Part shown: positions 8,301-17,410 of the stretch, one piece after another
Numbering within the stretch: the first letter of the stretch is position 1
Layout: each line of letters starts with the position of its first letter
DNA from: Actinomadura rupiterrae
Lineage (GTDB): Bacteria; Actinomycetota; Actinomycetes; Streptosporangiales; Streptosporangiaceae
Direction: 5' to 3'
NCBI RefSeq assembly: GCF_024172125.1
Contig: NZ_JAMZEA010000017.1
Coordinates: forward strand, 1-64,000
DNA: 64,000 nucleotides
Program-made: the position numbers and the translations under genes
Notes under the pieces: generated by a model
What the model saw: the letters and a program-made list of their open reading frames with translations, nothing else
Told to the model about the DNA's origin: nothing
Database searches by the model: none

Positions 8301-8656
8301 GGCAACCACTCTAACCGCTGCCGGGCACTGCCCCCGCACACCGGCCCGCGTGTCCCCGATCACCTCACCACCCGGTGACGGTTCCGTGCACCCGTGCACC
8401 CGCCCGCCCCGCCCGGCGTCAACAACACTGAAGCACCCCGCGGCACGCGCCGGACGCCCACCCCGCACGGACGGCGGCAGCACCGCCGGCGAAACCGCCG
8501 GCGCCCCCGGGGACCGCGTGCCGGCGACCGCGCCGGGGCCACGGCGACCTCTCGCCACGGCCACAAACCGGCCACCGGCCGCCATCACCGGGCCCGCCCG
8601 GGGGAACAGGTCGAACGACAACGGCGACAGCGTCACCAGCGCAAAGGAGTCGGGGA
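8301..8656. other. Intergenic region before the ATP-binding protein gene, no gene seen
   Basis: Open frames here have no family-like sequence. The only visible detail is a short direct repeat of GTGCACCC near 8385-8400. The RBS of the next gene (AAAGGAG) lies at the right end. Confidence 0.5.
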
Positions 8657-9346
8657 GTGGGCACCAAAGGGCTCGGAATCGACGACGAACGCACCGCGGA
8701 CCCCGAGTCCGCCGGGGACCCGCCCCGGCCGGGCCCCCGCCCGGCACCACCCGGCGCCGCCACCCCCGGCGGCGACCCGGACGACGCCCCCGGCCGACCA
8801 GCCCGCCCCGACAACCCGCTCCTCACGCCGCCCGTGCCGGACGGCCCCGGCTCTCTCGACGGAAGCGGGTTCGGCGGTTCCGTCGCCGCGGACGCCGACC
8901 CGGCATGGTCGCGGATCGACGCCGCATGGACGCTGCCCGCCGACCCCCGCGCCGCCGCCCACGCCCGCGCCTTCACCACCGGCACCCTGCGCGCCTGGGC
9001 CCGCAACGGACGCATCGCCGCCGACCCCGCCGCCCTCGACGACATCATCCTCATCGTGGACGAGCTCATCACCAACGCCGTCGTCCACGGCTCCGGCGCC
9101 GTCCGGCTCCACCTCACCCTCCGCGGCGCGCCCACCGCCCCCGTCCTGCACGGCGAGATCACCGACGACGACCCCGTGCTGCCCGCCGTCCAGTCCCCGA
9201 CGCCGTCCGCCCCGCCCGTCCTGGACTGGTCCGAGGACGGCCGCGGACTCCTGCTGGTCACCGCCCTCGCCACCGCCTACGGCACCTGCCCCCACCCCCC
9301 GGGCAAGACCGTCTGGTTCACCCGCACCCTCAACCCCCGGACCTGA
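8657..9346 (+). CDS. RsbW/SpoIIAB-like ATP-binding protein (HATPase_c)
   Basis: A 229-aa protein with a long Pro/Gly-rich disordered N-terminus (about residues 1-85) and a C-terminal GHKL ATPase domain: N-box DELITNAVVHG, then WSEDGRGLLLVTALA as the G box. Stand-alone actinobacterial proteins of this type act as anti-sigma factors or regulatory kinases and are usually cytosolic. No sigma factor or anti-anti-sigma gene is adjacent, so its partner is unknown. The GTG start is supported by AAAGGAG 8 nt upstream. The WYL regulator gene is convergent. Confidence 0.8.
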   Translation: MGTKGLGIDDERTADPESAGDPPRPGPRPAPPGAATPGGDPDDAPGRPARPDNPLLTPPVPDGPGSLDGSGFGGSVAADADPAWSRIDAAWTLPADPRAAAHARAFTTGTLRAWARNGRIAADPAALDDIILIVDELITNAVVHGSGAVRLHLTLRGAPTAPVLHGEITDDDPVLPAVQSPTPSAPPVLDWSEDGRGLLLVTALATAYGTCPHPPGKTVWFTRTLNPRT

Positions 9347-9361
9347 CACCGCCGCGCAGAA

Positions 9362-9380
9362 GGGGCCACCGCGCGGCCCC
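9362..9380. terminator. Hairpin between convergent genes
   Basis: GGGGCC (9362-9367) pairs with GGCCCC (9375-9380) around a 7-nt loop in the 40-bp gap between two convergent genes, so it could serve both. There is no T tract. Confidence 0.35.
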
Positions 9381-9386
9381 GCCGGG

Positions 9387-10622
9387 TCAGGGCTGTAGCG
9401 GGCAGCGGTCCACCACCCACAGCTCCTCCTCACCCGACACCCCGCCCGGCGGCGGGGGAGGCTCCTCGGTCAACCGGTCCAGATGCCACTCGATGTGCGC
9501 GAGCGGCCCCCGCCACCCCGCCAGCAGATCCGCCGGCGGACGCGCCGGACCCGCCGCCCCGAACCGGCGCGGCTCGGGCACCGGCCGCCGCCACACCGCG
9601 TCGTCGCTGTCGGCGACCCACCGCGCCAGGTCCTCCAGCACCTGCGACAGGTCCCGCGCCAGCTCGCCCAGCGACCGCACCGCCATCGCGTCCTGCACCA
9701 TCGACTCCCACGCGTCGAACGACGCGACCCGCGCGAACCCCTCCGGATACTCCGGCGGACGCCCCGCCTCCACCGGCGGCTCACCCGTCACCGCCGACCG
9801 CACCGCCGCCGACTGCCACCGCGTCCACTCCGCCAGATGCCCCAGCACCCCCCGCAACGCCACCACACCACCATCGGACGCGCGCGAACGGCCGGCAGGC
9901 GAACGCGCCGCCGCGACGGCCTCGCGCAGGCGCGTCCGCGTGAACTCGATACGGTCCAGCGTCCACGCGCGCGCCCGCGCCGCGCCCGCCGCGTCCCGCG
10001 CGACCGGACCGCGCGGCGCGGGCTCGGCCGGCGGACGCGGAACCGGCACCCGCAGCGCCGCCAGCAACGCGTCCAGATCCCGCACCCCGGCACCGCGCCC
10101 CGACAGGTACGCCGCGCCGATCCGCTCCAGCCGGAACAGCCGCGGCCCCTCCCGCATCCGGCACCAGCCGACCAGGTACTCGGCATACGGCGCGGTCACC
10201 AGGCCGTGCGCCTCCACGTCCCGGACCGTCCGCTCACCGTCCCGGTCGGTGTACACCAGCCGCACCACCCGCCGCGTGCGGACCGCCTCGGCGAGCGTGT
10301 CGCGCACCGGCCCCACCAGCGACGCCGCCTCATCCAGCGGCTCACCCTCCGGCTCCGGCTCCACCGCGTACCCGCGGCCGCGCTCGTGCCGCACCGGCAG
10401 CCCGCCGTGCGCCAGCAGCTCCATGTCACGCCGGACGGTCCGGGCGCTCACGCCCACCCGCCCGGCCAGCTCTCCCGCCTCCAGCTCCCCGGGCGAGGCC
10501 CGCCGCAGCTCGGTCACCAGCAGCAGCAGGCGGTCGACCCGATCGAGATCGGACGCGCGGTCCGCGTCGCCGGAAGCGGCGCGGCGGGGAAGCCCCTCGC
10601 GAACTCCTCGGTCGTCCTCCAC
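9387..10622 (-). CDS. HTH-WYL transcriptional regulator fused to a DinB-like domain
   Basis: A 411-aa protein. Residues about 25-85 form a DeoR-type winged helix (LDRVDRLLLLVTELRR...LAGRVGVSARTVRRDMELLAHGGLP). A WYL-type ligand domain follows (about 105-190: VRLVYTDRDGERTVRDVEAHGLV, YLVGWCRMREG, FRLERIGAAYLSG). The C-terminal 200 residues are not part of normal WYL regulators: a four-helix DinB/maleylpyruvate isomerase-like unit with GHLAEW and AHIEWH, which supply the three His of the DinB metal triad. WYL domains bind nucleotides or nucleic acids and DinB-like domains often act on thiols or toxic small molecules, so a sensor-enzyme role is plausible. GTG 10622 lacks a clear RBS; a later start is possible. 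Confidence 0.75.
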   Translation of the reverse strand: MEDDRGVREGLPRRAASGDADRASDLDRVDRLLLLVTELRRASPGELEAGELAGRVGVSARTVRRDMELLAHGGLPVRHERGRGYAVEPEPEGEPLDEAASLVGPVRDTLAEAVRTRRVVRLVYTDRDGERTVRDVEAHGLVTAPYAEYLVGWCRMREGPRLFRLERIGAAYLSGRGAGVRDLDALLAALRVPVPRPPAEPAPRGPVARDAAGAARARAWTLDRIEFTRTRLREAVAAARSPAGRSRASDGGVVALRGVLGHLAEWTRWQSAAVRSAVTGEPPVEAGRPPEYPEGFARVASFDAWESMVQDAMAVRSLGELARDLSQVLEDLARWVADSDDAVWRRPVPEPRRFGAAGPARPPADLLAGWRGPLAHIEWHLDRLTEEPPPPPGGVSGEEELWVVDRCPLQP

Positions 10623-10708
10623 CCACCCATCGTGACCCCCGCCACCGACACTATGCCCGCCGGGTAACCCCCCTCTCCCGCCCCCGCCACATACGGCCCG
10701 CCCAGGCC

Positions 10709-10936
10709 TCAGCGCCCCGATCGCGTGAACACCCTGCGCCAGACACGAGCGAACACCCCAGGCTTCTCCGCCGGCACTTCGCCGATCGTCAGCTCCCCGC
10801 TGAAGGTGTCCAGCTGAACCACGCTCTGCGCGGAACCGATGAACACGTTCCCGCCCTGCCGGATGCCCTCGGGGGCGTCCTGCGACTCCGCGCTCGCATC
10901 GTCTGCGACTTGACCCTCTGCTTCACGATCGCTCAT
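10709..10936 (-). CDS. Small hypothetical protein
   Basis: A 75-aa acidic protein with a short conserved-looking core (GGNVFIGSAQSVVQLDTFSGELTIGE) and a basic C-terminus (VWRRVFTRSGR). No family recognised. ATG 10936 has GACAAT 6 nt upstream, close to the leaderless pattern; a longer in-frame start at 11023 is possible. It lies on the same strand just downstream of the nSTAND/WD40 remnant, so it may be a partner of that gene. Confidence 0.5.
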   Translation of the reverse strand: MSDREAEGQVADDASAESQDAPEGIRQGGNVFIGSAQSVVQLDTFSGELTIGEVPAEKPGVFARVWRRVFTRSGR

Positions 10937-11117
10937 GACCGGATTGTCCCCACCCGCCCATCCGGCGTCCACCGCTTCGGACGCCCGGGAGGGCAACTTC
11001 GCACGCCATGACAGGGCCCCCATGGATTGGCTCCTTGTCAGGGTCAGGTATCCGGTCGCCGCGAACCCTGCGGGCGTCGAGGTCGGCTTGGAGGACGTGG
11101 TCTCCGGCCGGGTCCTC

Positions 11118-11181
11118 CCTCGCCTGGTGAGCCTCGGTCCACTCCTTGGACGGCCGGCGCGACGACCGGAACCAGGCGAGG
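11118..11181 (-). terminator. Inverted repeat directly after the WD40 gene
   Basis: CCTCGCCTGGT (11118-11128) and ACCAGGCGAGG (11171-11181) are perfect complements with a 42-nt loop, beginning 8 bases after the stop codon of the WD40 frame on the minus strand. It is a possible terminator or the scar of an insertion. Confidence 0.35.
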
Positions 11182-11188
11182 CGACTTC

Positions 11189-12622
11189 CTAGCAGGTTTT
11201 TCGGTAGGGGACTTCTGGGAGGTATGTCTTCCAGGTGGCCTTGGGCAGGGGGCCGAACTGGGTGCAGAAGGCTGTCTTGATCTTCTTGGGGGCGATGAGG
11301 TGGGTGCGCAGGTGGCCCCAGTAGTCGACCGCCTGCACGGCCGAGCCGTCCGGGGTGAAGGACAGTGCGGCGATGTCGCCGCTGATGTTGCCCGCGGGGG
11401 TGTAGAAGCCGGTCAGCGGCTGCTCCAAGGGCTGCCGTGCGGCGACGTCCCACAGCTGGATGTCGGCGGTGTCGTCGTCGGCGACCGCGCCGAGCCGGCC
11501 GTCCGGTGAGAAGGCGGTGGCGCCGCGGTTCACGTTGAAGCCGAGGCGGGCGTCGTAGACCCGCTTGAGCGTTCTGATGTCCCAGAAGGAGACATTCTCG
11601 GTGTAGGGCACCGCGGCGAGTCCGTCCTTGCTCACCGCGTTGACCGTGGTGATGCCGGAGTCGGCGGCGATCAGCCGCTTGCCGGACGCGACCTCCAGCA
11701 GCCCGTGGTCGGTGCCGGCGGCGAGCACGGAACGCCCGTCGGGACTGAAGACGACCCTTGCGTCATGATCGGACGGCTCCCGGGTGGTGAAGGTGCGCTG
11801 CACGGCTGTGGCGCGGACGTCCCATAGTTCGAGGAGCGAGTGGCTCTGCTCGTTGGCGAGCACGGCCACGGTCCGCCCATCGGGTGAGAACGCGAGGTCG
11901 ACGAGGTCGTGGTGGCGGGTGCGCAGGGTTGCCTTCTTCACGGCCGGCGTCGAGGCGACGTCCCAGAGGTCGATGTCGCCGTTGTCGTGTGTCCATGCCA
12001 GCAGCCGCCCGTCGCGGGAGAGCCGTTGCTTTGCGCCCAGCTCGTTCTTGTCCGGCGGCAGGGTCGTCCGGCGCAGGTGGCGGACGGCGTCCCAGACCTC
12101 CCATCCGCCAGGGCTGTAAGTGTCCTCGGCCAGGAGGGTCGAACCGTCCTGACTGAATTGTGCGTTCGTCCACCCATCGTGCAGGGCGGGGGCGCGGATC
12201 GTGTCGAGGGACAGGACCATCGTGCCGGCGTCGCCGCCGCCGCAGCGCAGAGTGCGGTCGCCGGGGCCGAAGCGCAGCAGGGAGGTGGGCAGGCCTTCGA
12301 GCGTATTGACGGAGCAGGCGATACCGGCGTATTTCATGACCGGCTGCGGGACGGGATTGGCCGTCTCCCAGATCATTCCGCTGAAGGCGACGTACCTGCC
12401 GTCGGAACTGAAGACGGGAACCTGGGTGCCCTGATCGAACGCCGCGGTCAGCGACCGCCAGCTCACCTCCACGTTGTCCGACCTGTCCAGGGGGACGATG
12501 CCCATCCGCGAGGCCAGGGCGGGCCTGTGCTTCGGACTCTCGCTGAACGCCAGCAGCCGGCCATCGGGGCTCACGGCCAGGCTCGAATATTCACGAGGCT
12601 TCCCGGACGGGAAGCGATCCAC
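11189..12622 (-). pseudogene. WD40 beta-propeller, C-terminal fragment of a frame-split gene
   Basis: This frame encodes about nine WD40-like blades, each with an SPDGR turn and an LWD/FWD end (VSPDGRLLAFSE, FSSDGRYVAFSG, IDLWDVA, LELWDVR, VSFWDIR, IQLWDVA), ending at 11189. The first possible start is GTG 12622, which has no ribosome site. It overlaps the upstream frame by 32 bases, and the blade that begins upstream (LEFWDLTTG) continues in this frame as ARVIRLVDRFPSG. The two frames are therefore one gene broken by a frameshift near 12630-12650, where GGCACGC occurs twice around AA. Without correction this fragment would probably not be translated. Confidence 0.7.
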
Positions 12623-14222
12623 AAGGCGGATGACGCGTGCCTTGCGTGCCCGTGGTCAGGTCCCAGAATTCCAGCGTCATGTCCCGCGCGATGACCAGGT
12701 ACCGGTCGTCGGGGGTGAAGGCGGTGCCGGCGTCGTCGGTGTGGCTCGGCAGTGTCAGGACGGGCTTGCCCGATGAGGTGTCCCAGACGGCCTTCGCTTC
12801 GCCGCTGGAGGCCACCAGCACGCGGGTGCGCTTCGGGCTCAGCCGCGGAACCGGCCACGGCACCGGCGTGCGGATCGCCGTCGGTTCCCGCCGTCCGGTC
12901 GCGGTGTCCCACAAGCCCACGGTCCCGCCGCGCAGGCCGACCGCCAACTGGCGCCCGTCCGACGACAGTGACAGATCCGCGATGTCCTGGCCGGGCTCGG
13001 CCCCGAGAGTGAAGGACGCCGCCACCGTCCGAGCATCGACGTCGGCGACCCTGACCTGGTCGCCGCGCGCGTAGACCATCAGGTGGCCGGTCCCGTCGAC
13101 GGCCCGCTTCCAGGTCTCGTCCAATCCCCGGGGCCGGTAGACGTACTGCTCCCACTGTGAGTGCAGCGTTATCAGGGCGTTGCGGGCCTCGTGGCTACCA
13201 GGGGCGAGCGCCGCGGCGGCCACTGCGAGTTGCTTGGCGGTGGCCGGATCGGTGCGGCGCATCGTGGTGGCCACGTTCGCGATCCGGATGCCGACGGCCC
13301 GGTCGCGCTGCCGGGTAACCGTACGGCCCTGGACGAAGATGCCCATTCCTGCCCCGATCGCGGCCACGAGCAACACAGCCAGCACGGCGATGACCAGGTT
13401 GCGCTGGCGAACCCGGCGCACCGCCAGTCTCGTCCCCTCGTGGACGAAGGCGCGTTCGGTGGGGTTGAGGCTGAAGTGACGCCCCGGTTCGGTCAAGGTC
13501 AGTGCGCGTTCCAGCATCGCGCCGTGGAACAGGACACTTCCGTTGCGGTCGAGTTGTTCCCAGCTCCGGGCCGCGTCGGCGAGTTCCTGATGGATGGCCA
13601 AAGCGCCGCTCTCGGCCTGCACCCACTCGTGCAGGTCAGGCCAGGCCTGGATCAGCGCGACATGGGAGAGCATGATCCGGTCTCCTGTCCGGACCAGGAC
13701 GCCGGACTTGGTGAATGCCTGGAGGACCTCCTGGACGTCCTGCTCGGTGGCCTGGTCGGTGGCGAATTCCTCTTCGCGTGCCGAGCGCAGCGCGTACTCC
13801 GCGTCCTCGCCGACCGCGACAAGGCGCAGCAGAATCCCGGGAACCGCCTTCTGCTGCTGCGGATCGAGACCGGCGTACACTTCCTGCGCCCGCTCGGCGA
13901 CGTGCGAGACCGCGTTCTTCCGCGCGCTTTTGGCATTGCGGTACAAGCGCTCCCAATAGCCGTCGTTCAGGAGTCGCCGGGTCTCAGGGGTGCCGGGAAT
14001 GCTGTTCTTGGCCCGCAGATGTTCGCGTGCAGCCCGCACGACTTTCAGCAGGCTCTCTTCGTCGCGGGGGATCGTCCCGCTACGCCAGTCGCTGAGCGTC
14101 TTGGGGCTCACCCTCGCCTTCTCCGCAAGCCGCTGAGAGGTCAGCCCGGTCAACTCCCGCAACGCATCCAGCTGCTCGGCGAGCTGACCGTCCCCCGGGC
14201 CGGACGCGCCTGAAGCCGTCAT
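12591..14222 (-). pseudogene. XRE-nSTAND-WD40 signalling protein, N-terminal fragment lacking the P-loop domain
   Basis: From ATG 14222: an XRE-like helix-turn-helix (about residues 16-70, LTSQRLAEKARVSPKTLSDW), then directly the winged-helix tail of an nSTAND1 NTPase (EVYAGLDPQQQKAVPGILLRLVAVGED and LSHVALIQAWPDLHEWVQ), one membrane span (about 276-297), and four WD40 blades before the frame ends at 12591. Intact relatives carry a P-loop NTPase of roughly 250 residues between the helix-turn-helix and the winged helix; no Walker A motif exists here, so oligomerising ATPase function is lost or replaced. Together with 11189-12622 the gene would give about 1020 aa. It is either a decayed defence/signalling gene or a remodelled one. 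Longer start at 14294 possible. Confidence 0.7.
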
Positions 14223-14384
14223 CGGCGCCGTCCGCGATCCGGTCCGGTCCGACTCGGATATGACGTCTCCGCAGGTGGCGCCGTGAATTGACACTGGAGC
14301 GGATGACAGGCGGCCGCGCGGAATGGCGGGATGGGCGGACCCGCGCCACCCGGCTCGGGCGATCGAGCGAACCGAGGAGGCTTC

Positions 14385-14594
14385 ATGACGACTCTCCTGG
14401 CGGTGCTGACCGCCCTCTCCGCCGTGCTCGCCGCCGCCGCTGAACTTGTCCGCACCTGCGTACCACTGCTGGCGGCGATCCGGGACCTATGCGAGACCAT
14501 CACCGCCCGGCCCGGCCAGCCCGCCACCGAACTACGCGCCGAGGCACCCAAACAAGCAAACAAAGGCCCGAACACCCCCGGCCCGCACCCCTGA
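14385..14594 (+). CDS. Small putative membrane peptide
   Basis: A 69-aa protein beginning with a hydrophobic stretch (LLAVLTALSAVLAAAAELV) followed by a polar Pro/Lys-rich tail. No family recognised. A very good ribosome site, GAGGAGG, lies 4 nt before ATG 14385, which is the main reason to call it. It is divergent from the nSTAND/WD40 gene, with its start 163 bp away. Confidence 0.45.
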   Translation: MTTLLAVLTALSAVLAAAAELVRTCVPLLAAIRDLCETITARPGQPATELRAEAPKQANKGPNTPGPHP

Positions 14595-14895
14595 CCCCCC
14601 GATAAGCGCAGCGCGGCCGACGCATTCGGCGGACCTCGCGCAGACTGCGGCCATTGCCCGCTCCCATCCCCGGATCGTACCGAAAGTCGCCACACACAGC
14701 CCTTCTGGAACATTTCCCATCGGCGCCCGGTCGGGGCGGGGTCGAGGGGGCTGCTGCCGGGTGGTTGCTGCTTGAGGCTCGACGGCGGGCGGGGCGTGGG
14801 GGGAAAGTTGAGGGGTTTTCATGTTTGGGTCTTCCGGGGAGGGGCTGCAGGCGGTAATTACCGGAGGTAACACCCCAGCCCGGGAGGTCCCCCCT
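14595..14895. promoter_or_regulatory. Upstream region of the SGNH hydrolase with a 12-bp palindrome
   Basis: The only clear features are the palindrome CGGTAATTACCG at 14852-14863, which contains a possible -10 (TAATTA), and two Shine-Dalgarno-like runs, GGAGGT (14863-14868) and GGGAGGT (14882-14888); the second serves ATG 14896. No gene is seen here. Confidence 0.4.
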
Positions 14896-16398
14896 ATGTC
14901 CCACCCCAGGCGACGGCTGCGGACTTGCGCCGCCATGGCCACCGCCGTCCTCACCCTCCTGTCCCTCGCCGCCCCGACCGCGAGCGCCGCTCCCGGCCTC
15001 GCCGCCAGCACGCCGCTGCCGCCGGATCTGGAGCAGATCCGCGCGGCCGAGGCGACCAAGCTGTACGGGAGCCCTGAAGAGCGTCCGATGGACGACCGGA
15101 AGACCTCGCTGCTGTCGCTCGGCGACTCGGAGATCTCCGGTGAGGGCGCCGGGTCCTACTGGCCCGACACCACCGGCCCGACCAACTGGTGCCACCGGTC
15201 CCAGGTCGCCGCGATCTACCGCACCAGCATCCCCGCCGACGTCAGCACCAACGTCGCCTGCTCAGGGGCGGCGACTTACCACATCAGGATCGGCGGCCAG
15301 AAGCAGTACGCCGACCAGCTCGTCCAGAGCGACAACCTGGCGATCAAGGCCCGCAACACCCGCGTCAAGATGGTCGTCCTGGTCGTCGGCGCCAACGACG
15401 ACATCCAGTTCGGGCCGGTGATGACCGACTGCGTCGAACGCTGGATCCTGTCCAAGGGCACCTGCGAGCCGGTCTACGCCCCCGGCTGGCAGGCCCGCGT
15501 GGACGGCATGGTCCCCAAGGTCGCCGCCACCGTCACCGACCTCAAGACCGTCATGCGCGACGCCGGCTACACCGACGACGCCTACAAGCTCGTCCTGATG
15601 AGCTACCCCTCGCCCATCAGCCCCGACATGGCCGACAACCCCAACTTCCCCGGCAAGATCCCCGGCGGCTGCCTCGGCTACGACTCCGACGCCGCCTGGG
15701 GACGCAACCAGGCCGTCCCCGCCTTCGAACGCGGCATCCGCAAGGCCGCCCAGCAGTCCGGCGCCTACTACCTCGACGCGTCCCGCCTGTTCCACGGCCA
15801 TGAGGTCTGCACCGAGACCACCTGGGCGCGCGGGTTCTACTACGACGGCAGCTTCCCGCCCGACGAGAACTCCGTCCGGCAGTCCTACCACCCCAACGCC
15901 ACCGGGCACGGCGCGTTCGCGTCCTGCTTCAGCCAGTTCTACGACTCCGGACTGCGCGAGGCGTCCTGCGCCGACCCCGCCTCCACCAACACCGCCAAGC
16001 TCTACCCCGGCGCCTGGGACGACAAGTTCAAGCCGCTGAAGAACCAGGCCACCGGCCAGTGCATGGACAGCAACGGCGGCTCGTCCCGCAACTACACCGC
16101 CGTCATCGGCTGGACCTGCCACGGCGGACGCAACCAGACCTGGTGGTACGACCCGGCGTACAAGTCCATCCACACCGGCCTGTCCCACGACCGCTGCCTG
16201 GACTCCCGCGACATCGCCGCCCCCACCGCCGCGATCCTGTGGGACTGCCACGGCGGCACCAACCAGCAATGGACCATGCCCGCCGACGGCACGATCCGTC
16301 CCGCCACCGCCAACGGCCTCTGCCTGACCCAACCCGTCGCAGACAAGGCCGTGGCGCTCCAACCCTGCAACGGCTCCGCCAACCAGCGCTTCGCCTGA
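14896..16398 (+). CDS. Secreted SGNH/GDSL hydrolase with C-terminal ricin-type lectin domain
   Basis: A 500-aa secreted enzyme. The signal peptide is basic (HPRRRLRT), hydrophobic (AVLTLLSLAAPTA) and ends ASA-AP near residue 32. The SGNH domain (about 70-370) has GDSEISGEG with Ser78, VVGANDD (Asn block) and the C-terminal HPNATGHG supplying the catalytic His. It probably deacylates an ester or lipid outside the cell. Residues about 380-500 form a beta-trefoil carbohydrate-binding domain with QxW-like repeats (GGRNQTWWY, GGTNQQW, GSANQRF) and CMDS/CLDS/CLTQ starts. The GGGAGGT ribosome site fixes ATG 14896. The lectin domain suggests targeting to polysaccharide. Confidence 0.88.
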   Translation: MSHPRRRLRTCAAMATAVLTLLSLAAPTASAAPGLAASTPLPPDLEQIRAAEATKLYGSPEERPMDDRKTSLLSLGDSEISGEGAGSYWPDTTGPTNWCHRSQVAAIYRTSIPADVSTNVACSGAATYHIRIGGQKQYADQLVQSDNLAIKARNTRVKMVVLVVGANDDIQFGPVMTDCVERWILSKGTCEPVYAPGWQARVDGMVPKVAATVTDLKTVMRDAGYTDDAYKLVLMSYPSPISPDMADNPNFPGKIPGGCLGYDSDAAWGRNQAVPAFERGIRKAAQQSGAYYLDASRLFHGHEVCTETTWARGFYYDGSFPPDENSVRQSYHPNATGHGAFASCFSQFYDSGLREASCADPASTNTAKLYPGAWDDKFKPLKNQATGQCMDSNGGSSRNYTAVIGWTCHGGRNQTWWYDPAYKSIHTGLSHDRCLDSRDIAAPTAAILWDCHGGTNQQWTMPADGTIRPATANGLCLTQPVADKAVALQPCNGSANQRFA

Positions 16399-16543
16399 CC
16401 CCTTCCACGCCACGCGCTTCCCTTCAGTAGTGGGGAAGGCTCGGGCGAATATGGCCGCGGCGGTTGCTTCGTCGTGCTTGCGGAGCATGCGCAGCACCGT
16501 CGCGGCGCGGGCGTTGGACGGCGGCTTCGTCGTGTTCTGGTTC

Positions 16544-17329
16544 TCACGTTGCGGTGAAGCCGCCGTCGGCGGGGACGACGGCACCGGTGATGAAGCGGGC
16601 GCGGGGGGAGGCGAGGAAGCAGAGCACCTCGGCGATCTCCTCGGGCTGGGCCACGCGGCCGAGCGGCTGGGCATCGGCGAAGGAGGCCAGGTAGGCGCGG
16701 CTGTCGGTGCGGAAGGTGTCGAGGAAGTCGGTCTCGATGACGCCCGCGGCCACGAGGTTGGCCCGGATGCCCAGCGGGCCGCCCTCGACCGCGAGGACCT
16801 TGGTGAGCTGGGCCAGGGCGCCCTTGGACGCCGCGTAGGCGCCGCCGTCGGGCATGCCGACGGTGCAGACGTAGGAGCCGGTGCTCACGATGGCGCCGCC
16901 GCCGCGCTCGCGCATCACGCGGAAGGCTTCGCGGGCGAAGAAGAACGAGCCGCGCGCGTTGACCGCCATCAGCGCGTCCCAGTCCTGCGCCGTCGTGTCC
17001 GTGATCGGCTTGTTCAAGGTGCGGCCCGCGTTGTTGACCAGGACGTCCAGACCGCCGAACAACTCGACGGCCTCCTGGACGGCCCGTTCGGCCATCGCCT
17101 CGTCCGCGACGTCCCCGATCAAGGGATGCACGCCGGGGAACTCCGCGGGCAGCGCTGCGACCTCCGGACGCTGGTCGAGGGCGACGATCCGGGCGCCGCG
17201 GCGGTGCAGCAGCCGGACGGTCTCCTTGCCCACGCCGCGCGCGGCCCCGGTGACGAGGGCCACCTTCCCGGCGAACTCGGTGGACTCGGTGGCCTCGGCG
17301 GGCTCGGCGGGCTCGATCGTGGATGTCAT
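16544..17329 (-). CDS. SDR family oxidoreductase
   Basis: A 261-aa classical SDR: cofactor loop TGAARGVG, VNNAGR, Ser in STGSYV, YAASK for the catalytic Tyr and Lys, and C-terminal GAVVPADGGFTA. ALDQRP at the end of strand 2 suggests NAD(H). A Glu/Pro/Ala-rich tail of 18 residues precedes the fold. ATG 17329 has an AAGGA-type site upstream. It is the last gene of the minus-strand set 18520-16544 with a second SDR and an Atu4866-like protein, probably controlled by the divergent MmyB-type regulator. The substrate is unknown. Confidence 0.87.
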   Translation of the reverse strand: MTSTIEPAEPAEATESTEFAGKVALVTGAARGVGKETVRLLHRRGARIVALDQRPEVAALPAEFPGVHPLIGDVADEAMAERAVQEAVELFGGLDVLVNNAGRTLNKPITDTTAQDWDALMAVNARGSFFFAREAFRVMRERGGGAIVSTGSYVCTVGMPDGGAYAASKGALAQLTKVLAVEGGPLGIRANLVAAGVIETDFLDTFRTDSRAYLASFADAQPLGRVAQPEEIAEVLCFLASPRARFITGAVVPADGGFTAT

Positions 17330-17410
17330 CGTCCTTTTCCTTCCTGCTTGGGCGGCCATTCGCGGCGCGGCGACCGTGCCGGCGGTCCTGGCCGTTCGGT
17401 GTCCGGCTGC

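Noticed and set aside
8214..8750. Minus-strand frame in the 8.1-8.7 kb gap
   Set aside because: Low-complexity Arg/Gly/Pro composition, no ribosome site, and overlap with the coding start at 8657.
6274..10635. Plus-strand open frame of 1453 codons
   Set aside because: It overlaps the GH10-like, DUF3040 and ATP-binding genes in another frame and is Arg/Pro-rich without any motif, a typical GC-driven shadow.
12591..12622. Two separate overlapping genes instead of a split WD40 gene
   Set aside because: A WD40 blade begins in one frame and ends in the other, and GTG 12622 has no ribosome site, so a frameshift in one gene explains the data better.
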